From: an uncultured Capnocytophaga sp. | GTDB taxonomy: Bacteria > Bacteroidota > Bacteroidia > Flavobacteriales > Flavobacteriaceae | Reading direction: 5' to 3' | Length of the DNA: 5,460 bases | Assembly: GCA_905372595.1 (NCBI GenBank) | Contig: CAJPPS010000103.1 | Location: 1-5,460 of the forward strand | In this document: positions 1 to 5,396 of the stretch, one piece after another | Numbering within the stretch: position 1 is the stretch's first letter | How the letters are laid out: every line of letters starts with the position of its first letter | The notes under the pieces: model-generated | Databases searched by the model: none | The model's input: the letters and a program-made list of their open reading frames with translations, nothing else | What the model was told of the DNA's origin: nothing | Made by a program: the position numbers and the translations under genes

Positions 1-916
1 GATCAAATTCACCAAAATCCTCGACCAACCTGCGCGCAACTTCATCAGGAGCTACCGTTTCTTCTTCTTTAATTTCTACTTTGAATTCTTGTTCCTCTTC
101 TTTGGAGGTTTCTTGTTCCTCCTCTTTTTCAGGGTGAAGTAGAGGAATATCTTTTTTATGTGTATAGATGTCAAGTTCTTTCTCTTCCTTTTCCTCTTCT
201 TTAGAGGAAATTACTACAAATTCTTCTTCTCCTAGGGAGGAATTTTCCTGTTCTTGAACTTGGGTTATAGTTCCTATGATGTTTTGAGCATTTTTTTGAG
301 GTTTTCTGAGAGAAATTTTACCGTTTTTTATCCATAGAGCCATTGTTTTTAGGCTATCTTGAACTTTTTCAGGAGTAAGACGGAGTTTTCCTACTAGGTA
401 CAAGCAGAAAATCATCAATAGTAAAAGGGTTGTTCCAAGGGTGCCTATATAATCTCTCAAATAGGCATTGATTTCATACCCACCAATACCACTTAGGATA
501 GTAGCATCAGAGGAGAAAAAGCCTAAGCAAACAGAGATAAATAACATCCAGAGGATTCCCCAGAACCATTTGTTAAGCATCTTTGCTTTCAGAGAAAGTA
601 AGAGTTTGAGTCCAGTAAGAGCCAATAGGGCTAAAGGGATAAAGGTTGCGATCCCAAAGCCTCGGTATATAAAAAGGTTCCCCAGATAGGCTCCTATTTT
701 GTTAAAAATATTCTCAGGTTGTGCATTTCTATCAGCAAATTCTGCTAACACACTCTGATCTGCCTGCCAACTAAAGATAAAAGAAATAAAAGTAGCACAG
801 AGAGCTACGCAAATGAATAAAATAATAATCCCTGCAGATACTTTCCGCTGGGGCGTCAGATCTGTTTTTTGATTTTTTTCTTTTCTAGAAGATTTATCGG
901 ACTTGGTCTTCGCCAT
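1..916 (-). CDS. ftsK: DNA translocase FtsK, amino-terminal part (cut by the left window edge)
   Basis: FtsK anchors in the division septum through its amino terminus and pumps DNA with a carboxy-terminal ATPase to clear the chromosome at division. Only the first 305 codons are here, so the motor and DNA-binding gamma domain lie off the window. Reading from the ATG at 914-916, the frame is open to the edge. Residues 1-25 are Lys-rich and cytoplasmic. Four hydrophobic segments follow at about 28-49, 82-107, 117-134 and 158-176, matching the FtsK_4TM arrangement. Family-like stretches are FSWQADQS (48-55), KIGAYLGNLFIYRGFGIA (73-90) and GYEINAYLRDYIG (146-158). Residues 229-287 are a Glu/Lys-rich linker, and DEVARRLVEDFGEFD at the end leads into the motor region. 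The gene follows purM by 11 bp, with no promoter seen between them, so they are probably one transcript. The start has no Shine-Dalgarno, as is usual in this phylum. Identity rests on recalled family pattern and is strong. Confidence 0.9.
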   Translation of the reverse strand, partial: MAKTKSDKSSRKEKNQKTDLTPQRKVSAGIIILFICVALCATFISFIFSWQADQSVLAEFADRNAQPENIFNKIGAYLGNLFIYRGFGIATFIPLALLALTGLKLLLSLKAKMLNKWFWGILWMLFISVCLGFFSSDATILSGIGGYEINAYLRDYIGTLGTTLLLLMIFCLYLVGKLRLTPEKVQDSLKTMALWIKNGKISLRKPQKNAQNIIGTITQVQEQENSSLGEEEFVVISSKEEEKEEKELDIYTHKKDIPLLHPEKEEEQETSKEEEQEFKVEIKEEETVAPDEVARRLVEDFGEFD

Positions 917-927
917 TATCAATAGAT

Positions 928-2094
928 TTAGTATTCAAAAGTGCCATATTCGCTTTTTATAGTAAGTCGTTTTCTATCCGAAGTCCCTACTTCTCCTATC
1001 ACTTGAGCAGCTACACCAAACGATTCTGAAATAGCTATGATATCAGTGGCAATCTTTTCAGGTACATAAAGCTCCATACGGTGCCCACAGTTGAACACTT
1101 GGTACATCTCCTTCCAATTGGTTTTAGATTCCTCTTGAATGAGTTGGAAGAGAGGAGGCACAGGGAAAAGGTTGTCTTTAACAATATGCAGATTGTCTAT
1201 AAAGTGCAATATTTTTGTCTGTCCACCACCACTGCAATGTACCATTCCACATATTTGAGTATTGTCATAGTGTCTTAGTACCTCTTTGATAATAGGAGCA
1301 TAGGTACGGGTGGGAGAGAGGACAAGTTTTCCTGCGTCCAGCGGACTATTAGCTACTCTATCAGTCAGTTGTTTGGTGCCGGCATACACCAGTTCGTCAG
1401 GGGTTGAGGGGTCAAAGCTCTCAGGAAAACGATAAGCTAATTCCTTTACAAATACATCGTGGCGCGCCGAGGTGAGCCCATTGCTACCCATACCGCCATT
1501 GTATTCCTTTTCATAAGTTGCCTGCCCATACGAAGCTAAGCCAACAATCACATTTCCAGGTTTAATATTCGCATTGTCAATCACATCTCTACGATCCATA
1601 CGTGCTATGACAGTAGAATCTACAATAATAGTACGCACCAAGTCACCTACATCGGCTGTTTCTCCCCCTGTGGAATGGATGTGTATTCCAAAAGTTTCCA
1701 ATTCTGCAATGAGCTCTTCTGTACCATTGATAATAGCAGAGATCACCTCTTGAGGAATGAGATTTTTATTGCGCCCTATGGTAGAGGAAAGCATATAATG
1801 GTCTACAGCTCCTACACATATCAGGTCGTCTATATTCATAATCAGTGCATCTTGGGCGATGCCCTTCCACACACTTAAATCACCTGTAGCCTTCCAATAC
1901 ATATATGCCAGAGCTGACTTGGTACCTGCTCCATCGGCGTGCATTACAAGGCAATAGAGTTCATCATCTGTAAGATAGTCGGGCACTATTTTACAGAAGG
2001 CTTTAGGAAACAGACCTTTATCTATATTTTTGATAGCATTATGTACATCTTCTTTGGTGGCAGAGACACCACGCATCATATATCGGTTATCCAT
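928..2094 (-). CDS. purM: PurM-type phosphoribosylformylglycinamidine cyclo-ligase (AIR synthase), long Bacteroidota form
   Basis: The predicted reaction is the ATP-dependent closure of FGAM to aminoimidazole ribonucleotide in cytoplasmic purine synthesis. The protein has 388 residues, about 40 more than E. coli PurM, a length I recall for the Bacteroidota form. The AIRS amino-terminal domain spans roughly 45-165, with HADGAGTK (52-59; classical PurM has DGVGTK), AQDALIMNIDDLICVGA (80-96) and GGETADVGD (143-151). The carboxy-terminal domain carries YNGGMGSNGLTSAR (198-211), the counterpart of the SNG...R motif, then SPTRTY (260-265), HCSGGGQTK (286-294; family TGGG) and FNCGHRMELYVP (334-345). 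All the expected glycine-rich ATP-binding and interface blocks are present and unbroken. The ATG at 2092-2094 fits because a promoter lies just upstream and the MDNRYMMRGV start resembles family starts. Some genomes also carry a short classical PurM; if this one does, the copy here may be an 'AIR synthase-related' paralogue with a shifted role. Confidence 0.83.
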   Translation of the reverse strand: MDNRYMMRGVSATKEDVHNAIKNIDKGLFPKAFCKIVPDYLTDDELYCLVMHADGAGTKSALAYMYWKATGDLSVWKGIAQDALIMNIDDLICVGAVDHYMLSSTIGRNKNLIPQEVISAIINGTEELIAELETFGIHIHSTGGETADVGDLVRTIIVDSTVIARMDRRDVIDNANIKPGNVIVGLASYGQATYEKEYNGGMGSNGLTSARHDVFVKELAYRFPESFDPSTPDELVYAGTKQLTDRVANSPLDAGKLVLSPTRTYAPIIKEVLRHYDNTQICGMVHCSGGGQTKILHFIDNLHIVKDNLFPVPPLFQLIQEESKTNWKEMYQVFNCGHRMELYVPEKIATDIIAISESFGVAAQVIGEVGTSDRKRLTIKSEYGTFEY

Positions 2095-2128
2095 TTTAGG
2101 GTAATTTTTCTAGATTTTTTTGGGGAGT

Positions 2129-2158
2129 CAAAGGTAATAAAAAATGTTCATATAGCAA
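2129..2158 (-). promoter_or_regulatory. Promoter of purM-ftsK, Bacteroidota -33/-7 type
   Basis: On the minus strand TTG (2158-2156) is followed after 19 bp by TACCTTTG (2136-2129), an exact match to the TAnnTTTG -7 consensus recognised by the Bacteroidota primary sigma factor. The start of transcription should fall about 5-8 bp further on, near 2122, leaving a leader of about 25-30 nt before the purM ATG. The -7 box is identical to the one before rpsF in this window. The leader is too short for a purine riboswitch, and none is visible. Confidence 0.75.
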
Positions 2159-2160
2159 GT

Positions 2161-2179
2161 AAAAAAGTTATTTTTTAAC
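2161..2179 (-). terminator. Possible weak intrinsic terminator of the membrane-protein gene
   Basis: On the minus strand the last codons and stop run into GTTA (2179-2176), a five-A loop (2175-2171), TAAC (2170-2167) and then six T (2166-2161). The short hairpin plus T tract has the layout of an intrinsic terminator and overlaps the stop codon at 2177-2175. The stem has only four base pairs and is AT-rich, so it may be chance in AT-rich DNA. It sits directly upstream of the purM -33 element, where a terminator would separate the two units. Confidence 0.3.
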
Positions 2180-3386
2180 GAACCATATATAACTTATTAT
2201 TTACTAAAAGAAGCTTGTAATGCAACTTACGATTACTGTAGAGTTCAAAATCTTGATAGATTTCCATCATCTCTTCCTCATTCTTAAGATAGGTAGTATG
2301 GCTATCTTTGAATGTATTTCGATCATAATACCAGCCTGTTTCCTTTAGAGGGAAGCTCACCCCATTTACTACTAAGTTCCAGTATAAGTCCTTCTCATTA
2401 ACTGATATGTATTTTGGATGAATACATTCTCTGGTAAGGAGTTCTTTTTTATAAATGGCATGCTTTTTAAGGTTTTTTAGAGGATTTACAGGCTTTCCTT
2501 TGGCAATGGTATCATCTCTGTAAAGGTCAAAAAAATCATATGAATATTCAATAGGCAAATAGAAATAAGCCCATTTCCCTCCTTGAGCAAAGAATACTTT
2601 TCCTCTATAATCTTCTATATTTAGGCTGTCACTGGCATCTGGGAGGCGATTTACCCCCTCTATAGTATAATAATCAGCTGTTTTTCTTATATTTTTGAAG
2701 AAATTAACACGTTGGATACTGTCCCAATGGTAGGATTCTTTTAGAAAAGGAATAGATTTAGGAATAGTATCTCCATCTATAGCCCAAGATAGGCTGTAGT
2801 TATTGTATTTGTTGATGAAAAAATCTCCTAAAAAAAATCCTTCCTTTTTATCTTCCTCTTCTTTTGTTTTTAACATAAAATTATCTATAAATTTTCCATT
2901 AGGACTATACTTTCGGAAGGTATGATATCCCCCATTATAATAGATAAGCTCATTATTTTTATTAAAGAAGATAATTTCTTTATCCGCAAATCTTTCATCA
3001 AGATTAACCTTTTCGATAGAGACTCCTTTTATTTGTAATGGTTCTTCTCCTAAGGTTTTATAATGCTTATATACTTTGGGTAGGGTAACTTCACTATACC
3101 AATTATCATAAGCAAAGGTAATATCTCTCCAAAAAACACTAAGAAGCACAATGCTAATAATTCCCAATAATATTAATAGTCCTACTCTTGCCCAACGATA
3201 AAAAAAAGCATAGAAGATAAAGAGACAAGTCATCACAAATCCAGCAAAAGCGCCTATTCCAAACAAAATAAAAAGACTCAAAAGGTCAGGATCAGCAATA
3301 AAATATATAAGGCTACAGAGCAAAAGAAACCCAATGGTACCACCGAGGAAAGTAAAGACTTTTTTATAAGGAGGTTTGTTTTCCAT
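2175..3386 (-). CDS. Unrecognised membrane protein: three membrane segments plus a large predicted periplasmic domain
   Basis: I do not recognise this family and assign no function. From the ATG at 3386 the protein has 403 residues. Hydrophobic segments lie at about 12-31, 35-62 and 68-86, followed by a soluble region of about 315 residues. Charges (KPPYKK before segment 1, DPD between 1 and 2, YRWAR between 2 and 3) suggest an inside amino terminus and a soluble domain outside the inner membrane. That domain is rich in aromatic and charged residues and probably mostly beta strand. It includes FRKYSPNGKFIDNF (157-170), which resembles strand-turn units of beta-propeller or YD-type proteins, and an acidic/basic patch KTKEEEDKKEG (173-183). 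I see no catalytic or metal-binding motif. The frame continues upstream to a GTG at 3455, but the likely promoter lies inside that extension, so ATG 3386 is preferred. An 80-bp gap separates it from purM. Confidence 0.75.
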   Translation of the reverse strand: MENKPPYKKVFTFLGGTIGFLLLCSLIYFIADPDLLSLFILFGIGAFAGFVMTCLFIFYAFFYRWARVGLLILLGIISIVLLSVFWRDITFAYDNWYSEVTLPKVYKHYKTLGEEPLQIKGVSIEKVNLDERFADKEIIFFNKNNELIYYNGGYHTFRKYSPNGKFIDNFMLKTKEEEDKKEGFFLGDFFINKYNNYSLSWAIDGDTIPKSIPFLKESYHWDSIQRVNFFKNIRKTADYYTIEGVNRLPDASDSLNIEDYRGKVFFAQGGKWAYFYLPIEYSYDFFDLYRDDTIAKGKPVNPLKNLKKHAIYKKELLTRECIHPKYISVNEKDLYWNLVVNGVSFPLKETGWYYDRNTFKDSHTTYLKNEEEMMEIYQDFELYSNRKLHYKLLLVNNKLYMVR

Positions 3387-3415
3387 AAAATTAAGAATCA
3401 AAAGAATTTTGAGAG

Positions 3416-3446
3416 CAAAAGTATAACAAATTTGTAGAAAAAACAA
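3416..3446 (-). promoter_or_regulatory. Promoter of the membrane-protein gene, Bacteroidota -33/-7 type
   Basis: On the minus strand TTG (3446-3444) is followed after 20 bp by TACTTTTG (3423-3416), which fits TAnnTTTG exactly. Transcription should begin near 3410, giving a leader of about 20-25 nt before the ATG at 3386. The position excludes the upstream GTG at 3455 as the translation start, because that codon would precede the transcript. Confidence 0.65.
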
Positions 3447-3500
3447 GTAATCCACTTTTCTTATAGAGAAATAGAACTTCAGGAGATATTAGAGATAAAA

Positions 3501-3522
3501 TTTAACATTTAAAAACGTTAAA
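3501..3522. repeat. Short inverted repeat in the folA promoter region
   Basis: TTTAAC (3501-3506) and GTTAAA (3517-3522) are perfect reverse complements separated by 10 bp. The right arm covers the place where the folA -33 element is expected, so the repeat could be an operator for a dimeric regulator. In AT-rich intergenic DNA a 6-bp inverted repeat can easily arise by chance, and no regulator gene is adjacent. Confidence 0.25.
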
Positions 3523-3546
3523 GATAAATAAATAATTGTACATTTG
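3517..3546 (+). promoter_or_regulatory. Promoter of folA and the hydrolase-fold gene, strong -7 and weak -33
   Basis: TACATTTG at 3539-3546 matches the TAnnTTTG -7 consensus exactly. At the normal distance (19 bp) upstream the sequence reads GTT (3517-3519) inside ACGTTA rather than TTTG or TTG, so the -33 element is poor. Expected transcription start is about 3551-3554, leaving only about 15-18 nt before the folA ATG at 3569. The poor -33 element may mean modest expression or dependence on another factor. Confidence 0.55.
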
Positions 3547-3568
3547 CCCTGTTTTAAAATGTATCAGA

Positions 3569-4057
3569 ATGTCCTTAACCCTAATAGCTGCTTTGGATTT
3601 GAATAATGGTATAGGAAAGCATAACCAATTATTATGGCATCTTCCAGATGATTTTGCGCATTTCAAGCAGAAAACAGTAGGACATACAGTGATTATGGGA
3701 AGAAAAACCTTTGAATCACTACCTAAGATGCTTCCTAACCGCACTCATATTATTCTTTCTCGAGAAAAAACATTCCAAAAAGAAGGGTGTATAGTCGTTT
3801 CTTCTATTGAGGAAGCAATAAAGGAGGCTCATAAGCAAGATCAGAGTCCTTTTGTAATAGGTGGAGGAGAAGTATATCACTTAGCAATGCCTTATGCCAC
3901 CATATTAGAGCTGACTCGCGTACAAGTAACACTTCCTGCAGATACTTTTTTTCCTATAATAGATGTAGCAGAATGGGAACTAGTACAACAATCATATCAT
4001 CCTAAGGATCAGAAGCATTGTTACGAATTTTATTTTGAAACTTATATAAAAAAATAA
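3569..4057 (+). CDS. folA: Dihydrofolate reductase
   Basis: The enzyme reduces dihydrofolate to tetrahydrofolate with NADPH in the cytoplasm and is the target of trimethoprim. At 162 residues it is a normal chromosomal DHFR (E. coli has 159). Hallmarks are in order: the amino-terminal strand LTLIAALDLNNGIGK (3-17), the substrate loop LLWHLPDDFAHFK (21-33) with Asp28 in the place of catalytic Asp27 of E. coli, GRKTFESL (44-51; NADPH binding), NRTHIILS (57-64) with Arg58 for the substrate glutamate carboxylate, IGGGEVY (97-103; cofactor loop), LTRV (115-118) with Thr116 as partner of the catalytic Asp, and DTFFP (125-129). The frame is open back to a TTG at 3536, but the -7 promoter box lies at 3539-3546, so the ATG at 3569 (MSLTLIAALD) is the start. 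The gene for an exported hydrolase-fold protein follows 7 bp later. Nothing in it looks broken or foreign. Confidence 0.95.
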   Translation: MSLTLIAALDLNNGIGKHNQLLWHLPDDFAHFKQKTVGHTVIMGRKTFESLPKMLPNRTHIILSREKTFQKEGCIVVSSIEEAIKEAHKQDQSPFVIGGGEVYHLAMPYATILELTRVQVTLPADTFFPIIDVAEWELVQQSYHPKDQKHCYEFYFETYIKK

Positions 4058-4064
4058 TTATAAG

Positions 4065-5285
4065 ATGAAGCAGTTTTTTTTATTTCTTTTAAGTATCTCT
4101 GTGTCAAATGTTTTTTCACAGATTCAAACTGAGAATATTACTTCTCAAAAGCTGGGAGATACCCGTAAGGTAACTGTGGTACTTCCTGAGAATTACAATA
4201 AAAAGGAACAGTATCCCTTGTTGTTAGTTCTTGATGCCAATAGATTATTGGAACCTACAGTGAGTAGTGTACGTTATTTTTCACGTTTGGGTGAGGTACC
4301 TCCTTTTATAGTGGTAGGAGTATATAATACCGCAGACGATGTAACAATTCCAGTAGAAACGGGAGTTCCTTTCAATGATACTGCTAATTTTTTTGAGTTT
4401 ATAGGGCAAGAACTCTTACCTAGAATGCAAAGTAAGTATTCCCTCAATACTTTTCAGGCAATTATAGGAGAAGGAGAGTCAGGGAATTTTTTGAATTATT
4501 ATCTGTTGAAGGAAAAATCTTTGTTCAACGCTTATATTTCCTTGAGTCCTAGTTTAGTAGAGAAAATATCAGAGCCTCTTACAGAGCAATTGGCTACTTT
4601 CAAGGCTCCTATATTTTACTATTTGGCTTGGGCTGAGAATGATGACAACGCTAAGGTTCGTACTATCAAAGGATTGGATAAGCTCCTTAAGGGAAAAGAG
4701 CTGGCTAGCAGTTATTATTTTTCTAATACATTTTCAGGAGTTTCTCCTAGTGCTGTTCCTCCCTCAGGGATTCCAGAGGCTTTGAACTTGTTTTTTGAAC
4801 AATATCGACCTATTTCTATGCGAGAATATGCCGAAAAAGTACTCAGAGTGGAGAGTAACACAACTCAATATCTAGAAGATAAATATAAGACTATAAAGGA
4901 CTTATATGGGATAGATAAAGCTCCTTTGTTGGAAGATGTGAAAGCTATCTATGCAGCGATTGTTAAGAAGGCCGATTTTGAATCACTTCCTATCCTAGCT
5001 AAGTATATCAAGCCTTATTACAAAGATACAGCCTTACCGGACTACTTAGAAGGGGATTATTATCTACGGACTCAAGATCCTAAAAAAGCATTTCGTTCTC
5101 TCCAACGAGCCTATGGATCCAAAGAGATTGATTTTGTGACTAAGGAGCTTATCAGCCAGACCTTAGAGAAGCTCCAGAGGGAGGCTCATGGAAAGCTCAA
5201 AGGCAAGAAAGGAGAGTTTCAGGCTCCCACTAGTACTCCTTCAGAGGGAGAAAATGTACAAGATACAAGCAATGAATCAAAGTAA
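4065..5285 (+). CDS. Exported alpha/beta-hydrolase-fold (esterase-like) protein with a degenerate active site
   Basis: This 406-residue protein resembles the putative-esterase (esterase D-like) branch of the alpha/beta hydrolases. A signal peptide is seen at 1-19: Lys2, a hydrophobic core FFLFLLSISVS, and likely cleavage after VFS or VFSQ. The fold is suggested by RKVTVVLPENYNKKEQYPLLLVLDA (34-58), PFIVVGVYN (80-88), FFEFIGQELLPRMQSKYS (109-126), the nucleophile-elbow region QAIIGEGESGNFLNYYLL (131-148) and FNAYISLSPSL (154-164). The elbow reads GEGESG where catalytic members have GHSMGG-like sequence, so Gly137 replaces Ser. Residues 1-374 contain no histidine; the only one is His375 in the tail. 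A normal triad is therefore absent and the protein is probably non-catalytic. Residues 326-350 (DYLEGDYYLRTQDPKKAFRSL...) look like one TPR-type helix pair. The tail from about 374 is low-complexity, rich in Lys, Ser, Thr and Glu. It is probably co-transcribed with folA. The role is unknown. Confidence 0.8.
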   Translation: MKQFFLFLLSISVSNVFSQIQTENITSQKLGDTRKVTVVLPENYNKKEQYPLLLVLDANRLLEPTVSSVRYFSRLGEVPPFIVVGVYNTADDVTIPVETGVPFNDTANFFEFIGQELLPRMQSKYSLNTFQAIIGEGESGNFLNYYLLKEKSLFNAYISLSPSLVEKISEPLTEQLATFKAPIFYYLAWAENDDNAKVRTIKGLDKLLKGKELASSYYFSNTFSGVSPSAVPPSGIPEALNLFFEQYRPISMREYAEKVLRVESNTTQYLEDKYKTIKDLYGIDKAPLLEDVKAIYAAIVKKADFESLPILAKYIKPYYKDTALPDYLEGDYYLRTQDPKKAFRSLQRAYGSKEIDFVTKELISQTLEKLQREAHGKLKGKKGEFQAPTSTPSEGENVQDTSNESK

Positions 5286-5318
5286 CTATCTGTATGTGAA
5301 ATGGTTATTACTGTTTTT
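5281..5318 (+). terminator. Possible weak terminator after the folA operon
   Basis: AGTAA (5281-5285, overlapping the stop codon) can pair with TTACT (5308-5312), and a G plus a run of five T (5314-5318) follows. The stem is five AT-rich pairs with a 22-nt loop, much weaker than a typical intrinsic terminator. The location, between the end of one transcription unit and the rpsF promoter, is the main support. Confidence 0.2.
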
Positions 5319-5336
5319 AAAATATTTGAAAATATA

Positions 5337-5368
5337 TTTGGTACAAAGCTAAAAAAATTATACCTTTG
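5337..5368 (+). promoter_or_regulatory. Promoter of rpsF, near-consensus Bacteroidota -33/-7
   Basis: TTTG (5337-5340), a 20-bp spacer, then TACCTTTG (5361-5368) match both consensus elements. This is the best promoter in the window, as expected for a ribosomal protein operon. Transcription should start near 5374, so the leader before the rpsF ATG is only about 20-25 nt and AT-rich. Confidence 0.8.
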
Positions 5369-5396
5369 CGCCTTGAATTAAATAAAATAATTTTAT

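Noticed and set aside
468..689. Open frame of 73 codons on the plus strand
   Set aside because: It lies opposite the ftsK amino-terminal coding region, whose protein clearly matches the family. No promoter and no recognisable protein.
1081..1278. Open frame of 65 codons on the plus strand
   Set aside because: Antisense to the purM coding region with no family resemblance; a shadow of the real gene.
1675..1878. Open frame of 67 codons on the plus strand
   Set aside because: Antisense to conserved purM motifs; composition is a by-product of the opposite strand.
2095..2174. Purine riboswitch or other structured leader before purM
   Set aside because: The predicted leader is only about 25-30 nt, and no paired structure of suitable size is visible.
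1939..2178. Open frame of 79 codons on the plus strand running into the purM promoter region
   Set aside because: Mostly antisense to the purM amino terminus, and the rest crosses a good minus-strand promoter; no plus-strand promoter seen.
3456..3535. Small RNA or small protein gene in the divergent gap
   Set aside because: The stretch is AT-rich, has no convincing start with a promoter, and no stable hairpin. It is adequately explained as promoter spacing.
3502..3744. Open frame of 80 codons on the minus strand
   Set aside because: Antisense to the start of folA, which is unmistakable; it also runs through the divergent promoter region.
4065..5285. Possibility that the hydrolase gene is a degraded pseudogene
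   Set aside because: The frame is uninterrupted over 406 codons with a good signal peptide and intact core strands. Only the catalytic residues are missing, which fits a maintained non-catalytic protein better than decay.
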